From contig CACLEZ010000008.1 of the NCBI GenBank assembly GCA_902606175.1, forward strand, positions 1 through 64,000: a stretch of 64,000 nt of DNA. The letters are read 5' to 3'. The notes below the pieces were generated by a model. It searched no databases. It had not been told where the DNA came from and worked only from the letters and a program-made list of their open reading frames with translations. Below are positions 28,880-39,090 of this stretch, piece by piece. The position numbers and the translations under genes are program-made. Origin of the DNA: an uncultured SAR86 cluster bacterium (GTDB lineage: Bacteria > Pseudomonadota > Gammaproteobacteria > Magnimaribacterales > Magnimaribacteraceae). Every line of letters starts with the position of its first letter. The first letter of the stretch is position 1.

Positions 28880-30751
28880 TTATTCGTCTAGGAAACCTTT
28901 CAAGTGAGAGGATCTAGTTGGGTGTCTTAATTTTCTTAAAGCTTTAGCTTCTATTTGTCTTATTCTCTCTCGAGTTACATCAAACTGCTTACCAACTTCT
29001 TCCAGAGTATGATCAGTATTCATCCCAATACCAAATCTCATCCTCAAGACCTTAGCTTCTCTTGCTGTAAGGCTACCTAATATGTCATCAGTAGCACCTT
29101 CGAGATTTTCTTCTATAGCCGCAATATCAGGTGCATCGATAGAAGTATCTTCAATAAAGTCACCTAAGGTCGTATCTTCTTCATCTCCGATTGGAGTCTC
29201 AGTTGAAATCGGCTCTTTAGCTATTTTTAATACCCTTCTAACCTTATCTTCAGGAAGATCCATACGCTCGCCTAATTCTTCAGGAGTAGGTTCTCTTCCC
29301 ATTTCTTGAACCATTTGACGTGATACACGATTAAGTTTATTGATAGTTTCTATCATATGGACTGGTATACGAATAGTTCTTGCCTGGTCAGCGATCGAAC
29401 GAGTGATTGCCTGGCGGATCCACCAAGTAGCATAAGTAGAAAATTTATATCCTCTTCTGTACTCAAATTTATCAACTGCTTTCATTAAACCAATATTGCC
29501 TTCTTGAATAAGATCTAAAAACTGAAGTCCTCTATTAGTATATTTTTTTGCTATGGAGATAACTAATCTAAGATTCGCTTCTACCATATCTTTCTTAGCT
29601 CTTCGTATTTTCGCTTCACCTATAGACATCTTTCTATTTATATCTTTAATTTCACTGACAGGTAATTGAATGATTTTTTCAAGTTTAGAAAGTTTATTTT
29701 GCAATCTAACGATCTCGGTTAGATTTTCTTTAACTTCTTTTGCCCAAGGTTTTCTCGATTTAGCTATCTTTTCAGACCAAGAAGCATCGGCTTCATTTCC
29801 AGCGTATTCTTGGATGAATTCTTTTCTTGGCATCTTTCCCCTCTTAACATAGATAGTAAAAAGATATTTTTCAACTTCTCTAATAATTTCAAGGGCGTCT
29901 CGCGCGGGATCAGCTATTATTTCAAATTGAGTAGGAGATAATTTAAGAAATTGAAAGATTTCACCTAATTTTTCCTGTTCTTTTATAGCTGCTTTACTTG
30001 TTCTTGTTCTTGCACAAGCTTTATTCGATTTATTGAATTGCCTTTTAAGTGAACTAAAGCGTTTCTTAACTTCAACTGGATCTGGTCCTGAGGGTTCTTC
30101 TTCATCAGATTCACCCTTCTCTTCTTTCTCTTTCTTCTGTGCTAAAGCAGGCGGCGGAATACCTTCCTCTATGTCCATAAATCCAACCAATACTTCAGAT
30201 AATCTTCTATCTCCTGCTACAACTTCTTGATATTCATCCAAAATTCTATCAACAATACCTGGGTAAAAACAACAAGCCTGCAATAGTTCTCTTGCACCTT
30301 CTTCAATTCTTTTTGCGATTGCTATTTCACCTTCCCTTGTGAGAAGATCTACTGTGCCCATTTCTCTCATATAGAGACGAACTGGATCAGTTGTCCTTCC
30401 TACCTCAGACTCGACAGTAGTCAATGTGGTTCTAGTATCTGCAATAGTTTCTGGGGCTGCTTCAGAATTGTCATCATTGGCAGAATTATTTGATTCGAGA
30501 ACTTCTATGCCGATGTCCATCAACATCTGTATAGTCTCTTCAACCTGATCAGGATCAGATATGTCTTCAGGTAGCATGGAGTTTATGTCCTCGTAGGTAA
30601 GGTAACCTTGATCTTTTCCTTTATCTACAAGTTCTCTAAGACCTGAATTCTCTAGATCTTCCTCTCCAAAAAGAGCTTCATCAGAGGCTTCAACAGCCTC
30701 TATTTCTTTTTCTTTTGACTCAACAGGTGGATTTTTTGCTTTTCTTGCCAT
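28880..30751 (-). CDS. rpoD: RNA polymerase primary sigma factor RpoD (sigma70)
   Basis: Region 2 [59 protein letters not shown]; region 4 [32 protein letters not shown]. Confidence 0.99.
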   Translation of the reverse strand: MARKAKNPPVESKEKEIEAVEASDEALFGEEDLENSGLRELVDKGKDQGYLTYEDINSMLPEDISDPDQVEETIQMLMDIGIEVLESNNSANDDNSEAAPETIADTRTTLTTVESEVGRTTDPVRLYMREMGTVDLLTREGEIAIAKRIEEGARELLQACCFYPGIVDRILDEYQEVVAGDRRLSEVLVGFMDIEEGIPPPALAQKKEKEEKGESDEEEPSGPDPVEVKKRFSSLKRQFNKSNKACARTRTSKAAIKEQEKLGEIFQFLKLSPTQFEIIADPARDALEIIREVEKYLFTIYVKRGKMPRKEFIQEYAGNEADASWSEKIAKSRKPWAKEVKENLTEIVRLQNKLSKLEKIIQLPVSEIKDINRKMSIGEAKIRRAKKDMVEANLRLVISIAKKYTNRGLQFLDLIQEGNIGLMKAVDKFEYRRGYKFSTYATWWIRQAITRSIADQARTIRIPVHMIETINKLNRVSRQMVQEMGREPTPEELGERMDLPEDKVRRVLKIAKEPISTETPIGDEEDTTLGDFIEDTSIDAPDIAAIEENLEGATDDILGSLTAREAKVLRMRFGIGMNTDHTLEEVGKQFDVTRERIRQIEAKALRKLRHPTRSSHLKGFLDE

Positions 30752-30811
30752 AACAAATTTTAAGGGTGGGCAATTATATTAGTTTTTTCCACAAAATACC
30801 TAACTTTTAAT

Positions 30812-32632
30812 TTAATTAGCCTTTTGACTAAGTTCCCTTAGTAGATTCTTCTCTGGCTCTTCAAGTCGATGAAGATTAGTCAACAAGTGTTGTTGAAGTT
30901 CAAAAGTTTCATCCTCAGATAATTTGCCTGTTTCAAATATTTCTTTTAGTTCGATTATTCTTGTTACGGAATCCGATTTCTTCAATCTCGATAAACAGTC
31001 ATTCAAATAATCAATAGCATTTTGCTCGTCTATCGCAGCATGAACTGAAATCAACGCACCTATGAAAGAAGCTGATTCCTTATCTAGCGTGCTTAATAGA
31101 TCAGAAATACCTGCTTCAGGCTTTTCTTTAAAAAATGACACTACTGCCATCATAAGCTGAACTTCAGGCTCATGAAAGTCACTGAATTTTTCAAGATCAT
31201 TGATCTGATTAGCCAAATACGGATAGGTTAGAACTAAAGATAAGATTTTTGATCCCAATAAAGTGGAGTCATAACTTATTTCATCTTCTCTAAGATCGGT
31301 TGTTAGATTTTTTGTCTGACGTTTTGGATAACTTATTTTTTTGCTATGAGTTTTGATATCTTTAATTTCTAAACCGGTTACCTTAGAAACCTCCCCCTCC
31401 AATAATTTCTTAATCGAACTTTCTTGCATACTAGACAGTAATTCCATTGCTTTAGATGCGAGTGAAGCTTTCTGTTCTAATGAAGTCACTTCAGATGCCT
31501 TTGTTAATCTATCTATAAAGTACTCGGACAATAGTGTTGAATTTTTAGATTTTGCTTTAAATTCCTCTACAGTGTTTTTTTCTAACAAACTAGCGGGATC
31601 CTCTCCTTCAGGTAGGAATAGAAATTTTATCGCCTTCCCATCGGTTACAGCTGGTAATACGTTTTTTAGAGCACCCCATGCAGCTCCTCTTCCAGCATCA
31701 TCACCATCAAAACAAAAGATTATTTCGTTTACTATTTGCAGTAGCTTTTGAATGTGAAATCTGTTCGTTGCAATTCCTAGTGTGGCAACAGAGTTTGTCA
31801 TACCATGCTCATACATAGCTATGGAATCCATATATCCCTCAACTACAAAGATTTCTTTTAAATCCTTTCTAAATTCTAAGGACTCATAAAGTCCATAGAG
31901 TTCTCGATTTTTCTGAAAAACTGGGGTTTCTCCAGTATTTAAATATTTTGGTTGATCATCAGAGCTCATGACTCTGCCACCAAAACCAACCACCCTTCCT
32001 TTCCGATCTTTAATTGGAAACATTAACCTATCTCTAAAGAAATCAAATAACTTATCGTCTTTATTTTTTTTTGCTAAACCTGCTTTAATTAAAACTTCTT
32101 CTTTTATGCCCATGTTTACCATCTCTTTAGAAAGTGCATCCCAAGAATTAGTAGCGTATCCTAGAGAGAATTTCCTACAGACTTCGCTCGAAATCTTTCT
32201 ACTGTTAAGTATGTAATTTCGAACGTGCTCCGAATCCTTGGACTCTGATAAGTTCTTTTCAAAAATCTCCATTGCCATTTTTAGTGCAGTGTATAAGGGA
32301 TCTTTTTCACTTGTAAATGACTGGTTATTTTCATAGGGGACTTCTACACCAGCTCTTGCTGCCAGCGCCTCAATGGACTCGATAAAATCATATCCTTGAT
32401 GGGACTGTAAGAAACCAATCACGTTCCCTGTAGCTCTACATTTAAAACAATAATAAAATTGTTTCTGGTCACTGACACTAAATGAGGGATTTTTTCCATC
32501 ATCACAAAAAGGGCATTGACCGAAATGGTCTTTACCTTTCTTTTTCAGAGGTAAATAGGATTCCACTAGAGAAACAATGTCAGTCATATCTACGATTTCT
32601 GTAATGAAGTCTTTAGGTACAGAACCTGACAT
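30812..32632 (-). CDS. dnaG: DNA primase
   Basis: Zinc-binding CPFCDDGKNPSFSVSDQKQFYYCFKC; TOPRIM EGYMDSIAMYEHGMTNSVATLG. Confidence 0.99.
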   Translation of the reverse strand: MSGSVPKDFITEIVDMTDIVSLVESYLPLKKKGKDHFGQCPFCDDGKNPSFSVSDQKQFYYCFKCRATGNVIGFLQSHQGYDFIESIEALAARAGVEVPYENNQSFTSEKDPLYTALKMAMEIFEKNLSESKDSEHVRNYILNSRKISSEVCRKFSLGYATNSWDALSKEMVNMGIKEEVLIKAGLAKKNKDDKLFDFFRDRLMFPIKDRKGRVVGFGGRVMSSDDQPKYLNTGETPVFQKNRELYGLYESLEFRKDLKEIFVVEGYMDSIAMYEHGMTNSVATLGIATNRFHIQKLLQIVNEIIFCFDGDDAGRGAAWGALKNVLPAVTDGKAIKFLFLPEGEDPASLLEKNTVEEFKAKSKNSTLLSEYFIDRLTKASEVTSLEQKASLASKAMELLSSMQESSIKKLLEGEVSKVTGLEIKDIKTHSKKISYPKRQTKNLTTDLREDEISYDSTLLGSKILSLVLTYPYLANQINDLEKFSDFHEPEVQLMMAVVSFFKEKPEAGISDLLSTLDKESASFIGALISVHAAIDEQNAIDYLNDCLSRLKKSDSVTRIIELKEIFETGKLSEDETFELQQHLLTNLHRLEEPEKNLLRELSQKAN

Positions 32633-33057
32633 TAATACTTACTCCTAAACCAATCTTCCAAAATAATTTGTGCAGAAATACTATGTTTGTTTCTTGAATC
32701 CTTTATTCCCATCTGGATATTTTCTAACCTCTCTTTAGCCTCCCTGCTGGATAATCTCTCATCGGTTTTTTCTATACTAATATCATATCTTTTATTCAGA
32801 GCGGTAGAAAATTTATCGGATGAATCTTGAATCTTGCTCCTTGTTCCATCCATATTTAACGGATCGCCTACAACAAATAGGTTGGGGTTCCATTCTTTAA
32901 CGATCATATCTAATTCTACCCAGTCAGGTAAGCCATCATTTGCATGAATAGAGTAAAAAGTAGATGCTGTTTTCGTGATTTCTTGTCCTATCGCAATACC
33001 AATATTTTTAGTACCAAAATCAAAAGCCATTATCACTCTAGGAGAATCCTTGCTCAT
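32632..33057 (-). CDS. ruvX: RuvX/YqgF family putative Holliday junction resolvase
   Basis: MAFDFGTKNIGIAIGQ; VVGDPLNMDGTRS; DERLSSREA. Confidence 0.95.
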   Translation of the reverse strand: MSKDSPRVIMAFDFGTKNIGIAIGQEITKTASTFYSIHANDGLPDWVELDMIVKEWNPNLFVVGDPLNMDGTRSKIQDSSDKFSTALNKRYDISIEKTDERLSSREAKERLENIQMGIKDSRNKHSISAQIILEDWFRSKY

Positions 33058-33995
33058 TTAGAAAATTCTTCGACCGATTCAATAAAAATTTCAGCTACAT
33101 CGATATCGCAAAGCTCTTTATATTCCTTAAAGCAAGTCGGACTTGTTACATTTATCTCCGTTAGATAATCTCCAATAATATCAAGACCTACTAATAAAAG
33201 TCCTTTTTCTACTAATGATGGGCCTACTTCTTCACATATCCACAAGTCTCTATCTGATAGAGACTTTGCAACCGCAGAAGCACCTGCAGCTAAGTTACCT
33301 CGAAGCTCACCTTCTGCAGGCACTCTGGCAATGGAAGCTCTCATAGGTTTCCCGTTAACAATAAGAATACGTTTATCTCCTTCAGATATTTCAGGTATGA
33401 ATTCTTGGATCATGACCTTTTGCGTGAAATGATCAGTAATTGTTTCTAAAATGACATTTAGATTTGGGTCATTAGCCTTCACTCTAAAAATAGAAGCCCC
33501 ACCCATTCCATCTAGTGGCTTAATAACAGTATCTTTATTTTCCAGTACAAAATCGGTTAGGAAGTCTTTGCGGCTTGTAACAAGGTGTTTGGTGCAACAT
33601 TGAGGAAATTCAGTGGCATAAACCTTTTCATTACAGTCTCTCAAGCTTCTAGGATTATTAAAGATATTAACTCCTTGTCTTGCAGCCATTTCTAAAACGT
33701 AAGTGTTATAAATATATCCAGAATTAAAAGGAGGATCTTGCCTCATTAAAATTGAATCGAGTTCACTGAGTTGAATGATTATTTCCTCTTCTTTAGTGAA
33801 CCAGTCCGAGGGATCATTTCTAACCTCTATTTTATTGGAACTTGCATAAGGAATGCCCGAATTTATGAATAAAGAACCAGGAGTGATATAAATAATTTCG
33901 TGACCTTTTCTTTGAGCTTCGATCATCATCGCTAAAGTACTATCTTTTTTAAAATTGATAGTCTCGATGGGATCCATAACAATACCTAGCTTCAT
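33054..33995 (-). CDS. gshB: Glutathione synthetase (start revised to MKLGIVMDPIETINFKKDST; track ORF extends to 34034)
   Basis: MKLGIVMDPIETINFKKDSTLAMMIEAQRKGHEI; DGMGGASIFRV; INVTSPTCF. Confidence 0.97.
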   Translation of the reverse strand: MKLGIVMDPIETINFKKDSTLAMMIEAQRKGHEIIYITPGSLFINSGIPYASSNKIEVRNDPSDWFTKEEEIIIQLSELDSILMRQDPPFNSGYIYNTYVLEMAARQGVNIFNNPRSLRDCNEKVYATEFPQCCTKHLVTSRKDFLTDFVLENKDTVIKPLDGMGGASIFRVKANDPNLNVILETITDHFTQKVMIQEFIPEISEGDKRILIVNGKPMRASIARVPAEGELRGNLAAGASAVAKSLSDRDLWICEEVGPSLVEKGLLLVGLDIIGDYLTEINVTSPTCFKEYKELCDIDVAEIFIESVEEFSK

Positions 33996-34014
33996 CTTTA
34001 GTCTGACTCCTGAA

Positions 34015-34749
34015 TTAAAATTCCTTTGCACCATATCTTAAAGCACTTATAACTGATATTGATGCTGTTTCTGCTCTTAAAATACGTGGTCCTATAGTAA
34101 CAGGTATAAAGCCATCTTCTTTCAAGCCCCTAATCTCCTCCTTAGTGAAATCCCCCTCAGGTCCAATAGCGATTGAAATAGAATCTTTAATTTCAATTTC
34201 TGACAACATTATTTCTGCGTCTGGATAGAGAACTATCTTGATTTCGGAATTGATTGCCTTAGACCAATCCTCGATCTTGAGAGGCTTAGTTATTTCAGGA
34301 ATCCAATTCTCACCACATTGTTCGCATGCTCCTCTAGCTATTTGATTCCATTTTTCTATTCTTTTTTCTAAATTAACATTTGTTCTATTAGTTGTGACTC
34401 TTTCAGTCAACAAGGGTGAAAAGCTCCCAACACCTAATTCTGTGGCCTTTTGGATTGTTAAGTTAAAAGGATCATTCTTTATCAGAGACTGACCTAAATT
34501 AATTTGAATTCCGTGTCTATTGGATAGTGGATAATTTTCTATGATTAAAATCTTAAGAATTTTCTTATCAATATCTAAAATCTCAGCTAAAGCCGAGTTC
34601 CCCTTCCCATCGAAAACCGTAAACCTATCCCCAGCTCTTTTCCTAAGAACATTAAGTTCATGATGAAAATCTTTTTTATGTAGAGATATAACTTGCTCTT
34701 TAATATAAGGTAGATCTAGAAATGTTCTTGTGTAGTCAGTTTTACTCAT
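34015..34749 (-). CDS. rsmE: 16S rRNA (uracil-1498-N3)-methyltransferase
   Basis: LGVGSFSPLLTERV, IAIGPEGDFTKEEI, LGPRILRAETA-type motif (IGPRILRAETASI). Confidence 0.96.
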   Translation of the reverse strand: MSKTDYTRTFLDLPYIKEQVISLHKKDFHHELNVLRKRAGDRFTVFDGKGNSALAEILDIDKKILKILIIENYPLSNRHGIQINLGQSLIKNDPFNLTIQKATELGVGSFSPLLTERVTTNRTNVNLEKRIEKWNQIARGACEQCGENWIPEITKPLKIEDWSKAINSEIKIVLYPDAEIMLSEIEIKDSISIAIGPEGDFTKEEIRGLKEDGFIPVTIGPRILRAETASISVISALRYGAKEF

Positions 34750-34896
34750 TGAAGGATATATTAAATCATCAAATCTATTTTTAGGGCATCGTAAAAAATA
34801 ACTGTTCAGTATTTCACTAAACCCCTTGAAAGAAAAAATATGTTGGGTATTATTCGTAGTCCCTTCAGTAAATAAAGATGACGAAAATTTAGTAAA

Positions 34897-35160
34897 GTGA
34901 CAGAGAATAAGAAAAAGAAATTCAATGGTGAAGGCAAGCAGTTAGGTCATCAAGTTTCCAAAAGCATGCGCAAGTATTTCAAGCAGTTAGATGGCGAGAA
35001 TCCTACTGATATTTACAATATGGTTTTAAAAGAAGTTGAACTCCCTCTGCTAGAGATCGTGATGAAGCAATGTAATGATAATCAATCAAAGGCCAGTAAG
35101 ATATTAGGCATAAACAGAGGTACCCTTAGAACTAAACTAAAGGAACACAATCTACTCTAA
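34897..35160 (+). CDS. fis: DNA-binding protein Fis
   Basis: C-terminal HTH EIVMKQCNDNQSKASKILGINRGTLRTKLKEHNLL; GTG start; upstream of purH. Confidence 0.95.
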   Translation: MTENKKKKFNGEGKQLGHQVSKSMRKYFKQLDGENPTDIYNMVLKEVELPLLEIVMKQCNDNQSKASKILGINRGTLRTKLKEHNLL

Positions 35161-35167
35161 ACTATAG

Positions 35168-36736
35168 ATGGCTCAAACTGCCAACCCAAAGATTAAAAGA
35201 GCTTTAGTAAGTGTGTCTGATAAAGATGGCATTGTTGATTTTTGTTCATCGTTATCTAATGATTTGGGTATAGAAATCATTTCTACAGGAGGCACTCTAA
35301 AAACCCTATTAGATGAGGGAATCAAAGCAATAGATATTTCAGAGCATACCGGATTTCCTGAAATGATGGACGGGAGAGTTAAAACCCTTCATCCAAAAGT
35401 GCACGGAGGCATACTTGCCAGAAGAGATATCGATCAGCAGGTCATGTTAGAAAATGAGATAAAAGAAATAGACTTAGTAATTGTGAATCTTTATCCATTT
35501 ATTGAAACCATTGCAAAAGAAAATACTACGCTTGAGACTGCAATCGAAAATATTGATATCGGTGGACCTAGTATGGTTAGGTCAGCCGCAAAAAATAATT
35601 TATATGTGGGTGTGGTTGTGGAGCCAAATGATTATGAAAAGATCCTTCAAGAGATTAAAGCTAACGACGGCTCACTTACTTTAGATACTAGAAGAAATTT
35701 GGCGGCTAAAGCATTTAGCCATACAGCAAATTATGATTCGGCAATCTCGGATTACCTCAACCGTAAACAAACAACGAAACCTGAGTATTTGTTTGGCAGA
35801 TATCAGCTGAAACAAGAACTGAGATATGGTGAAAATCCTCACCAATCGGCAGCTTTCTACATCAATACGAGTCAGTCCGAAGAAAATAATGTCTCATCTG
35901 CAGAACAGATACAAGGCAAAGAGCTTTCCTATAATAATATTGCGGATACAGACGCTGCCTACGAGTGTGTGAAAGTTTTTTCTGAACCAGCTTGCGTAAT
36001 AGTAAAACATGCGAATCCTTGTGGAATAGCACTTGGGTCTAATATTAAAGAAGCATATGAAAAAGCTTTTGCTTCAGATGAAACATCAGCATTTGGCGGA
36101 ATAATAGCTTTTAATCGATCACTTGATCAATCTACAACTGATAAAATTATTGAAAATCAGTTTGTGGAAGTAATAATCGCTCCAGGAGTAGATGATCAAG
36201 CACTTGAAATACTATCTAAAAAAGAAAATGTGAGACTTTTAGATACTAAAGAACTAGGCGAACCTGCAAAAGAACCAAAAATATTGAGTGTTAATGGTGG
36301 ATTGTTAATCCAAGATAATGACTTAGCGGTTATGACAAGTGAAGATCTAAAAGTGGTATCTGAACGTAAACCAAGTAAAGATGAAATAGAGAACTGTCTT
36401 TTCGCCTGGAAAGTATGTAAGTTTGTTAAGTCAAATGCCATTGTGTATACAAAAGATAATCAAACAATTGGTATAGGTGCCGGACAAATGAGTAGGATTG
36501 ATAGTGCACAGATAGCAGCCTCTAAAGCAGTCGAAAGAGGCTTTGAAACACAAGGATGCTCTATGGCATCTGATGCTTTCTTTCCTTTCAGGGACGGAAT
36601 TGATGCTGCAGCTAACATAGGGATTACTTCTGTCATCCAACCGGGAGGCTCGATGCGCGATCAAGAAGTAATTGACGCTGCTGATGAAGCGGGTATGGCC
36701 ATGTTGTTCACTGGCGTGAGACACTTTAGACATTGA
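35168..36736 (+). CDS. purH: Bifunctional AICAR transformylase/IMP cyclohydrolase
   Basis: [59 protein letters not shown]. Confidence 0.99.
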   Translation: MAQTANPKIKRALVSVSDKDGIVDFCSSLSNDLGIEIISTGGTLKTLLDEGIKAIDISEHTGFPEMMDGRVKTLHPKVHGGILARRDIDQQVMLENEIKEIDLVIVNLYPFIETIAKENTTLETAIENIDIGGPSMVRSAAKNNLYVGVVVEPNDYEKILQEIKANDGSLTLDTRRNLAAKAFSHTANYDSAISDYLNRKQTTKPEYLFGRYQLKQELRYGENPHQSAAFYINTSQSEENNVSSAEQIQGKELSYNNIADTDAAYECVKVFSEPACVIVKHANPCGIALGSNIKEAYEKAFASDETSAFGGIIAFNRSLDQSTTDKIIENQFVEVIIAPGVDDQALEILSKKENVRLLDTKELGEPAKEPKILSVNGGLLIQDNDLAVMTSEDLKVVSERKPSKDEIENCLFAWKVCKFVKSNAIVYTKDNQTIGIGAGQMSRIDSAQIAASKAVERGFETQGCSMASDAFFPFRDGIDAAANIGITSVIQPGGSMRDQEVIDAADEAGMAMLFTGVRHFRH

Positions 36737-36739
36737 TAA

Positions 36740-38026
36740 ATGAAGGTCTTAATAGTTGGGTCAGGCGGTAGAGAGCATGCCCTCTCGTGGAAAATATCTA
36801 AAAGCCCTTTAGTAAAGGAAATTTTTGTTGCTCCAGGAAATGGGGGAACAGAATTGGAAAATTCAATCATCAATATTGATATACAAGCTGATGATATTGT
36901 GGGATTGGCACAGTTCGCCATCAATGAAAAAATCGACTTAACTATCATTGGACCAGAAAATCCTTTGGTCAATGGCATAACTGATAAATTCGAAGAATCA
37001 GGATTGAGGTGTTTTGGGCCATCAAAAGGAGCTGCACAACTTGAAGGGTCTAAAGAGTTCATGAAGAATTTCCTTAAAAAATATAATATCCCTACGGCGG
37101 AATATTCCGCGTTCACCGACCCCATTAAAGCGATCGACTATGTAAGAGAAAAAGGATGCCCTATTGTAATCAAGGCTGATGGTCTAGCTGCCGGAAAAGG
37201 TGTAACAATTGCAAATAATATTGATGAGGCCAAAGAGGCAATAGATAAGGCGCTTGAATCTGGAATTTTTGGAGAAGCGGGTAGAAAAATTGTAATAGAA
37301 GAATTCCTGTATGGAGAAGAAGCAAGTTTTATCGTAATGACCGATGGTATAAATGCTATCCCTTTTCCAACTTCACAAGATCACAAAGCAAGAGATGAAA
37401 TGGACAGGGGACCAAATACTGGTGGTATGGGTGCATATTCTCCAGCGCCAGTAGTTGATAGCATTGTCCATAAGAAAATCATGCAAGATGTAATTTATCC
37501 TACCCTAAAAGGCTTGCAAGAAGAGAGTCTTAAGTACGTTGGTTTTTTGTATGCTGGGATGATGATAGATCAAGATAAAAATCTAAAAGTGCTCGAATTT
37601 AATTGCCGTTTTGGTGATCCTGAGACACAACCCATAATGATGAGACTCAAATCTGATCTAGCTGACCTCTGCTTTAAAGCATGTGAAAGTAATCTTAGTA
37701 ATCAAACACTCGAATGGGATAAAAAAAAATCTCTAGGGGTGGTGATTGCTGCAGAAGGATATCCTTCTAAATATGAAATAAATAAAAAGATTAAAAACAT
37801 CCCTTCAGAAAAAAATGATCTTAAGGTTTTCCATGCCGGTACTAGATTCCAAGAAGATAGCTTAACTTCAAACGGAGGAAGGGTAATGTGCGTGACTGCA
37901 TTGGGCTCTACGATTCAATCTGCTCAAAAAAAAGTTTATAATGCGATATCCGAAATTGCTTACGAAGATGCTTTTTACAGAAAAGATATAGGTTACAGAG
38001 CGATAGCTAGAGAAAAAGAAAAATGA
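36740..38026 (+). CDS. purD: Phosphoribosylamine-glycine ligase
   Basis: MKVLIVGSGGREHALSWKI; DGLAAGKGV; GGMGAYSPAPV; EFNCRFGDPETQ. Confidence 0.99.
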   Translation: MKVLIVGSGGREHALSWKISKSPLVKEIFVAPGNGGTELENSIINIDIQADDIVGLAQFAINEKIDLTIIGPENPLVNGITDKFEESGLRCFGPSKGAAQLEGSKEFMKNFLKKYNIPTAEYSAFTDPIKAIDYVREKGCPIVIKADGLAAGKGVTIANNIDEAKEAIDKALESGIFGEAGRKIVIEEFLYGEEASFIVMTDGINAIPFPTSQDHKARDEMDRGPNTGGMGAYSPAPVVDSIVHKKIMQDVIYPTLKGLQEESLKYVGFLYAGMMIDQDKNLKVLEFNCRFGDPETQPIMMRLKSDLADLCFKACESNLSNQTLEWDKKKSLGVVIAAEGYPSKYEINKKIKNIPSEKNDLKVFHAGTRFQEDSLTSNGGRVMCVTALGSTIQSAQKKVYNAISEIAYEDAFYRKDIGYRAIAREKEK

Positions 38027-38652
38027 GCTTAATAGATAAATTTATCACTGAAATAGATAAAGGTTTGAAGTTTTCTACGCAAAACTATCAGAAAGAATCG
38101 AGACAATATCCTGCACAAAATATTGAAGAAGACTCTTTGAATGAAATTGATAGAAGTATTTCTGCAAGCCTGATGAGAATAAATCATGCTGGAGAAGTTT
38201 CTGCTCAAGGCTTGTATAGAGGCCAGGCCCTAACGGCTAGACTTGATGGCACAAGAGAAAAGATGGATGAAGCGGCCGAAGAAGAACTTGATCATTTAGC
38301 TTGGTGCAATAAAAGACTTGAAGAACTTGATGAAAAACCAAGTATTTTTAATCCGATCTGGTATGGATTATCTTTCACTATGGGAGCAATAGCTGGGATG
38401 GCTGGAGATAAATGGAGTTTAGGTTTTGTCCATGAAACGGAGGAGCAAGTTGTTAAGCACCTAAAAAGTCATATGGATAAGATTCCAGCCAGCGACGCAA
38501 AAACTGTGTCTATTCTTGAACAAATGGCCATAGACGAAGCACATCATAGCGAAGAGGCTCTACAATCTGGTGCTGTTGAATTGCCTGAAAATGTAAAAAA
38601 ACTGATGGCTGGCATTGCCAAAATAATGACTAAATCTAGTTATTATGTTTAG
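38023..38652 (+). CDS. coq7: 2-polyprenyl-3-methyl-6-methoxy-1,4-benzoquinone monooxygenase
   Basis: MRINHAGEVSAQGLYRGQ; EEELDHLAWCNKRLEEL; diiron ligands with EAHH. Confidence 0.95.
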   Translation: MSLIDKFITEIDKGLKFSTQNYQKESRQYPAQNIEEDSLNEIDRSISASLMRINHAGEVSAQGLYRGQALTARLDGTREKMDEAAEEELDHLAWCNKRLEELDEKPSIFNPIWYGLSFTMGAIAGMAGDKWSLGFVHETEEQVVKHLKSHMDKIPASDAKTVSILEQMAIDEAHHSEEALQSGAVELPENVKKLMAGIAKIMTKSSYYV

Positions 38653-38710
38653 TAAAAAATTATTTTTAAATTACCCATTGCTAATTAAATCTACACAGGT
38701 ATAGTGCGCG

Positions 38711-38735
38711 CGTAGCAATAATGTTACGGTTTTTT
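38711..38735 (+). promoter_or_regulatory. Terminator-like hairpin plus U tract in the leader of the RRM gene (candidate attenuator)
   Basis: CGTAGCA-ATAA-TGTTACG stem-loop followed by GTTTTTT, ending 13 nt before ATG at 38749. Confidence 0.6.
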
Positions 38736-38748
38736 AGAAAAGGATAAT

Positions 38749-38994
38749 ATGAATATATACGTTGGAAACATTGCTTGGAGCACATCTGAGGAAGATTTAG
38801 AAGCTCATTTCGCTCAATATGGTGACGTCAAGGCAGTTAGGATAATCACAGAAGGTCACTCAGGTAGATCCAAAGGTTTCGGTTTTGTAGAGATGGAATC
38901 AAAAGAAGCGGGCCAAGCAGCTATTGAAGCGCTCGATGGAACTGATTTCGGTGGCAGAGATTTAAGAGTAAACGAAGCCAAGCCTAGAGACTAG
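38749..38994 (+). CDS. RRM-domain RNA-binding protein
   Basis: RNP2 IYVGNI and RNP1 KGFGFVEM; 81 aa. Confidence 0.95.
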   Translation: MNIYVGNIAWSTSEEDLEAHFAQYGDVKAVRIITEGHSGRSKGFGFVEMESKEAGQAAIEALDGTDFGGRDLRVNEAKPRD

Positions 38995-39043
38995 TTCTCA
39001 CTAGAAGAATTAATCTTTTCTTCTAAAATTCAGAAACAAAGTT

Positions 39044-39075
39044 AAAAGCCCGGATATTTTCTAGGCTTTTCTTTG
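39044..39075 (+). terminator. Intrinsic terminator downstream of RRM gene
   Basis: AAAAGCC...GGCTTTT inverted repeat followed by T-rich CTTTG. Confidence 0.65.
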
Positions 39076-39090
39076 CTATGTGTTTCTTAT

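Noticed and set aside
31353-31751. 132-aa plus-strand ORF antisense to dnaG
   Set aside because: Overlaps conserved primase coding sequence; no independent support.
36661-37125. 154-aa minus-strand ORF antisense to purH/purD
   Set aside because: Overlaps two certain CDSs; no recognisable domain.
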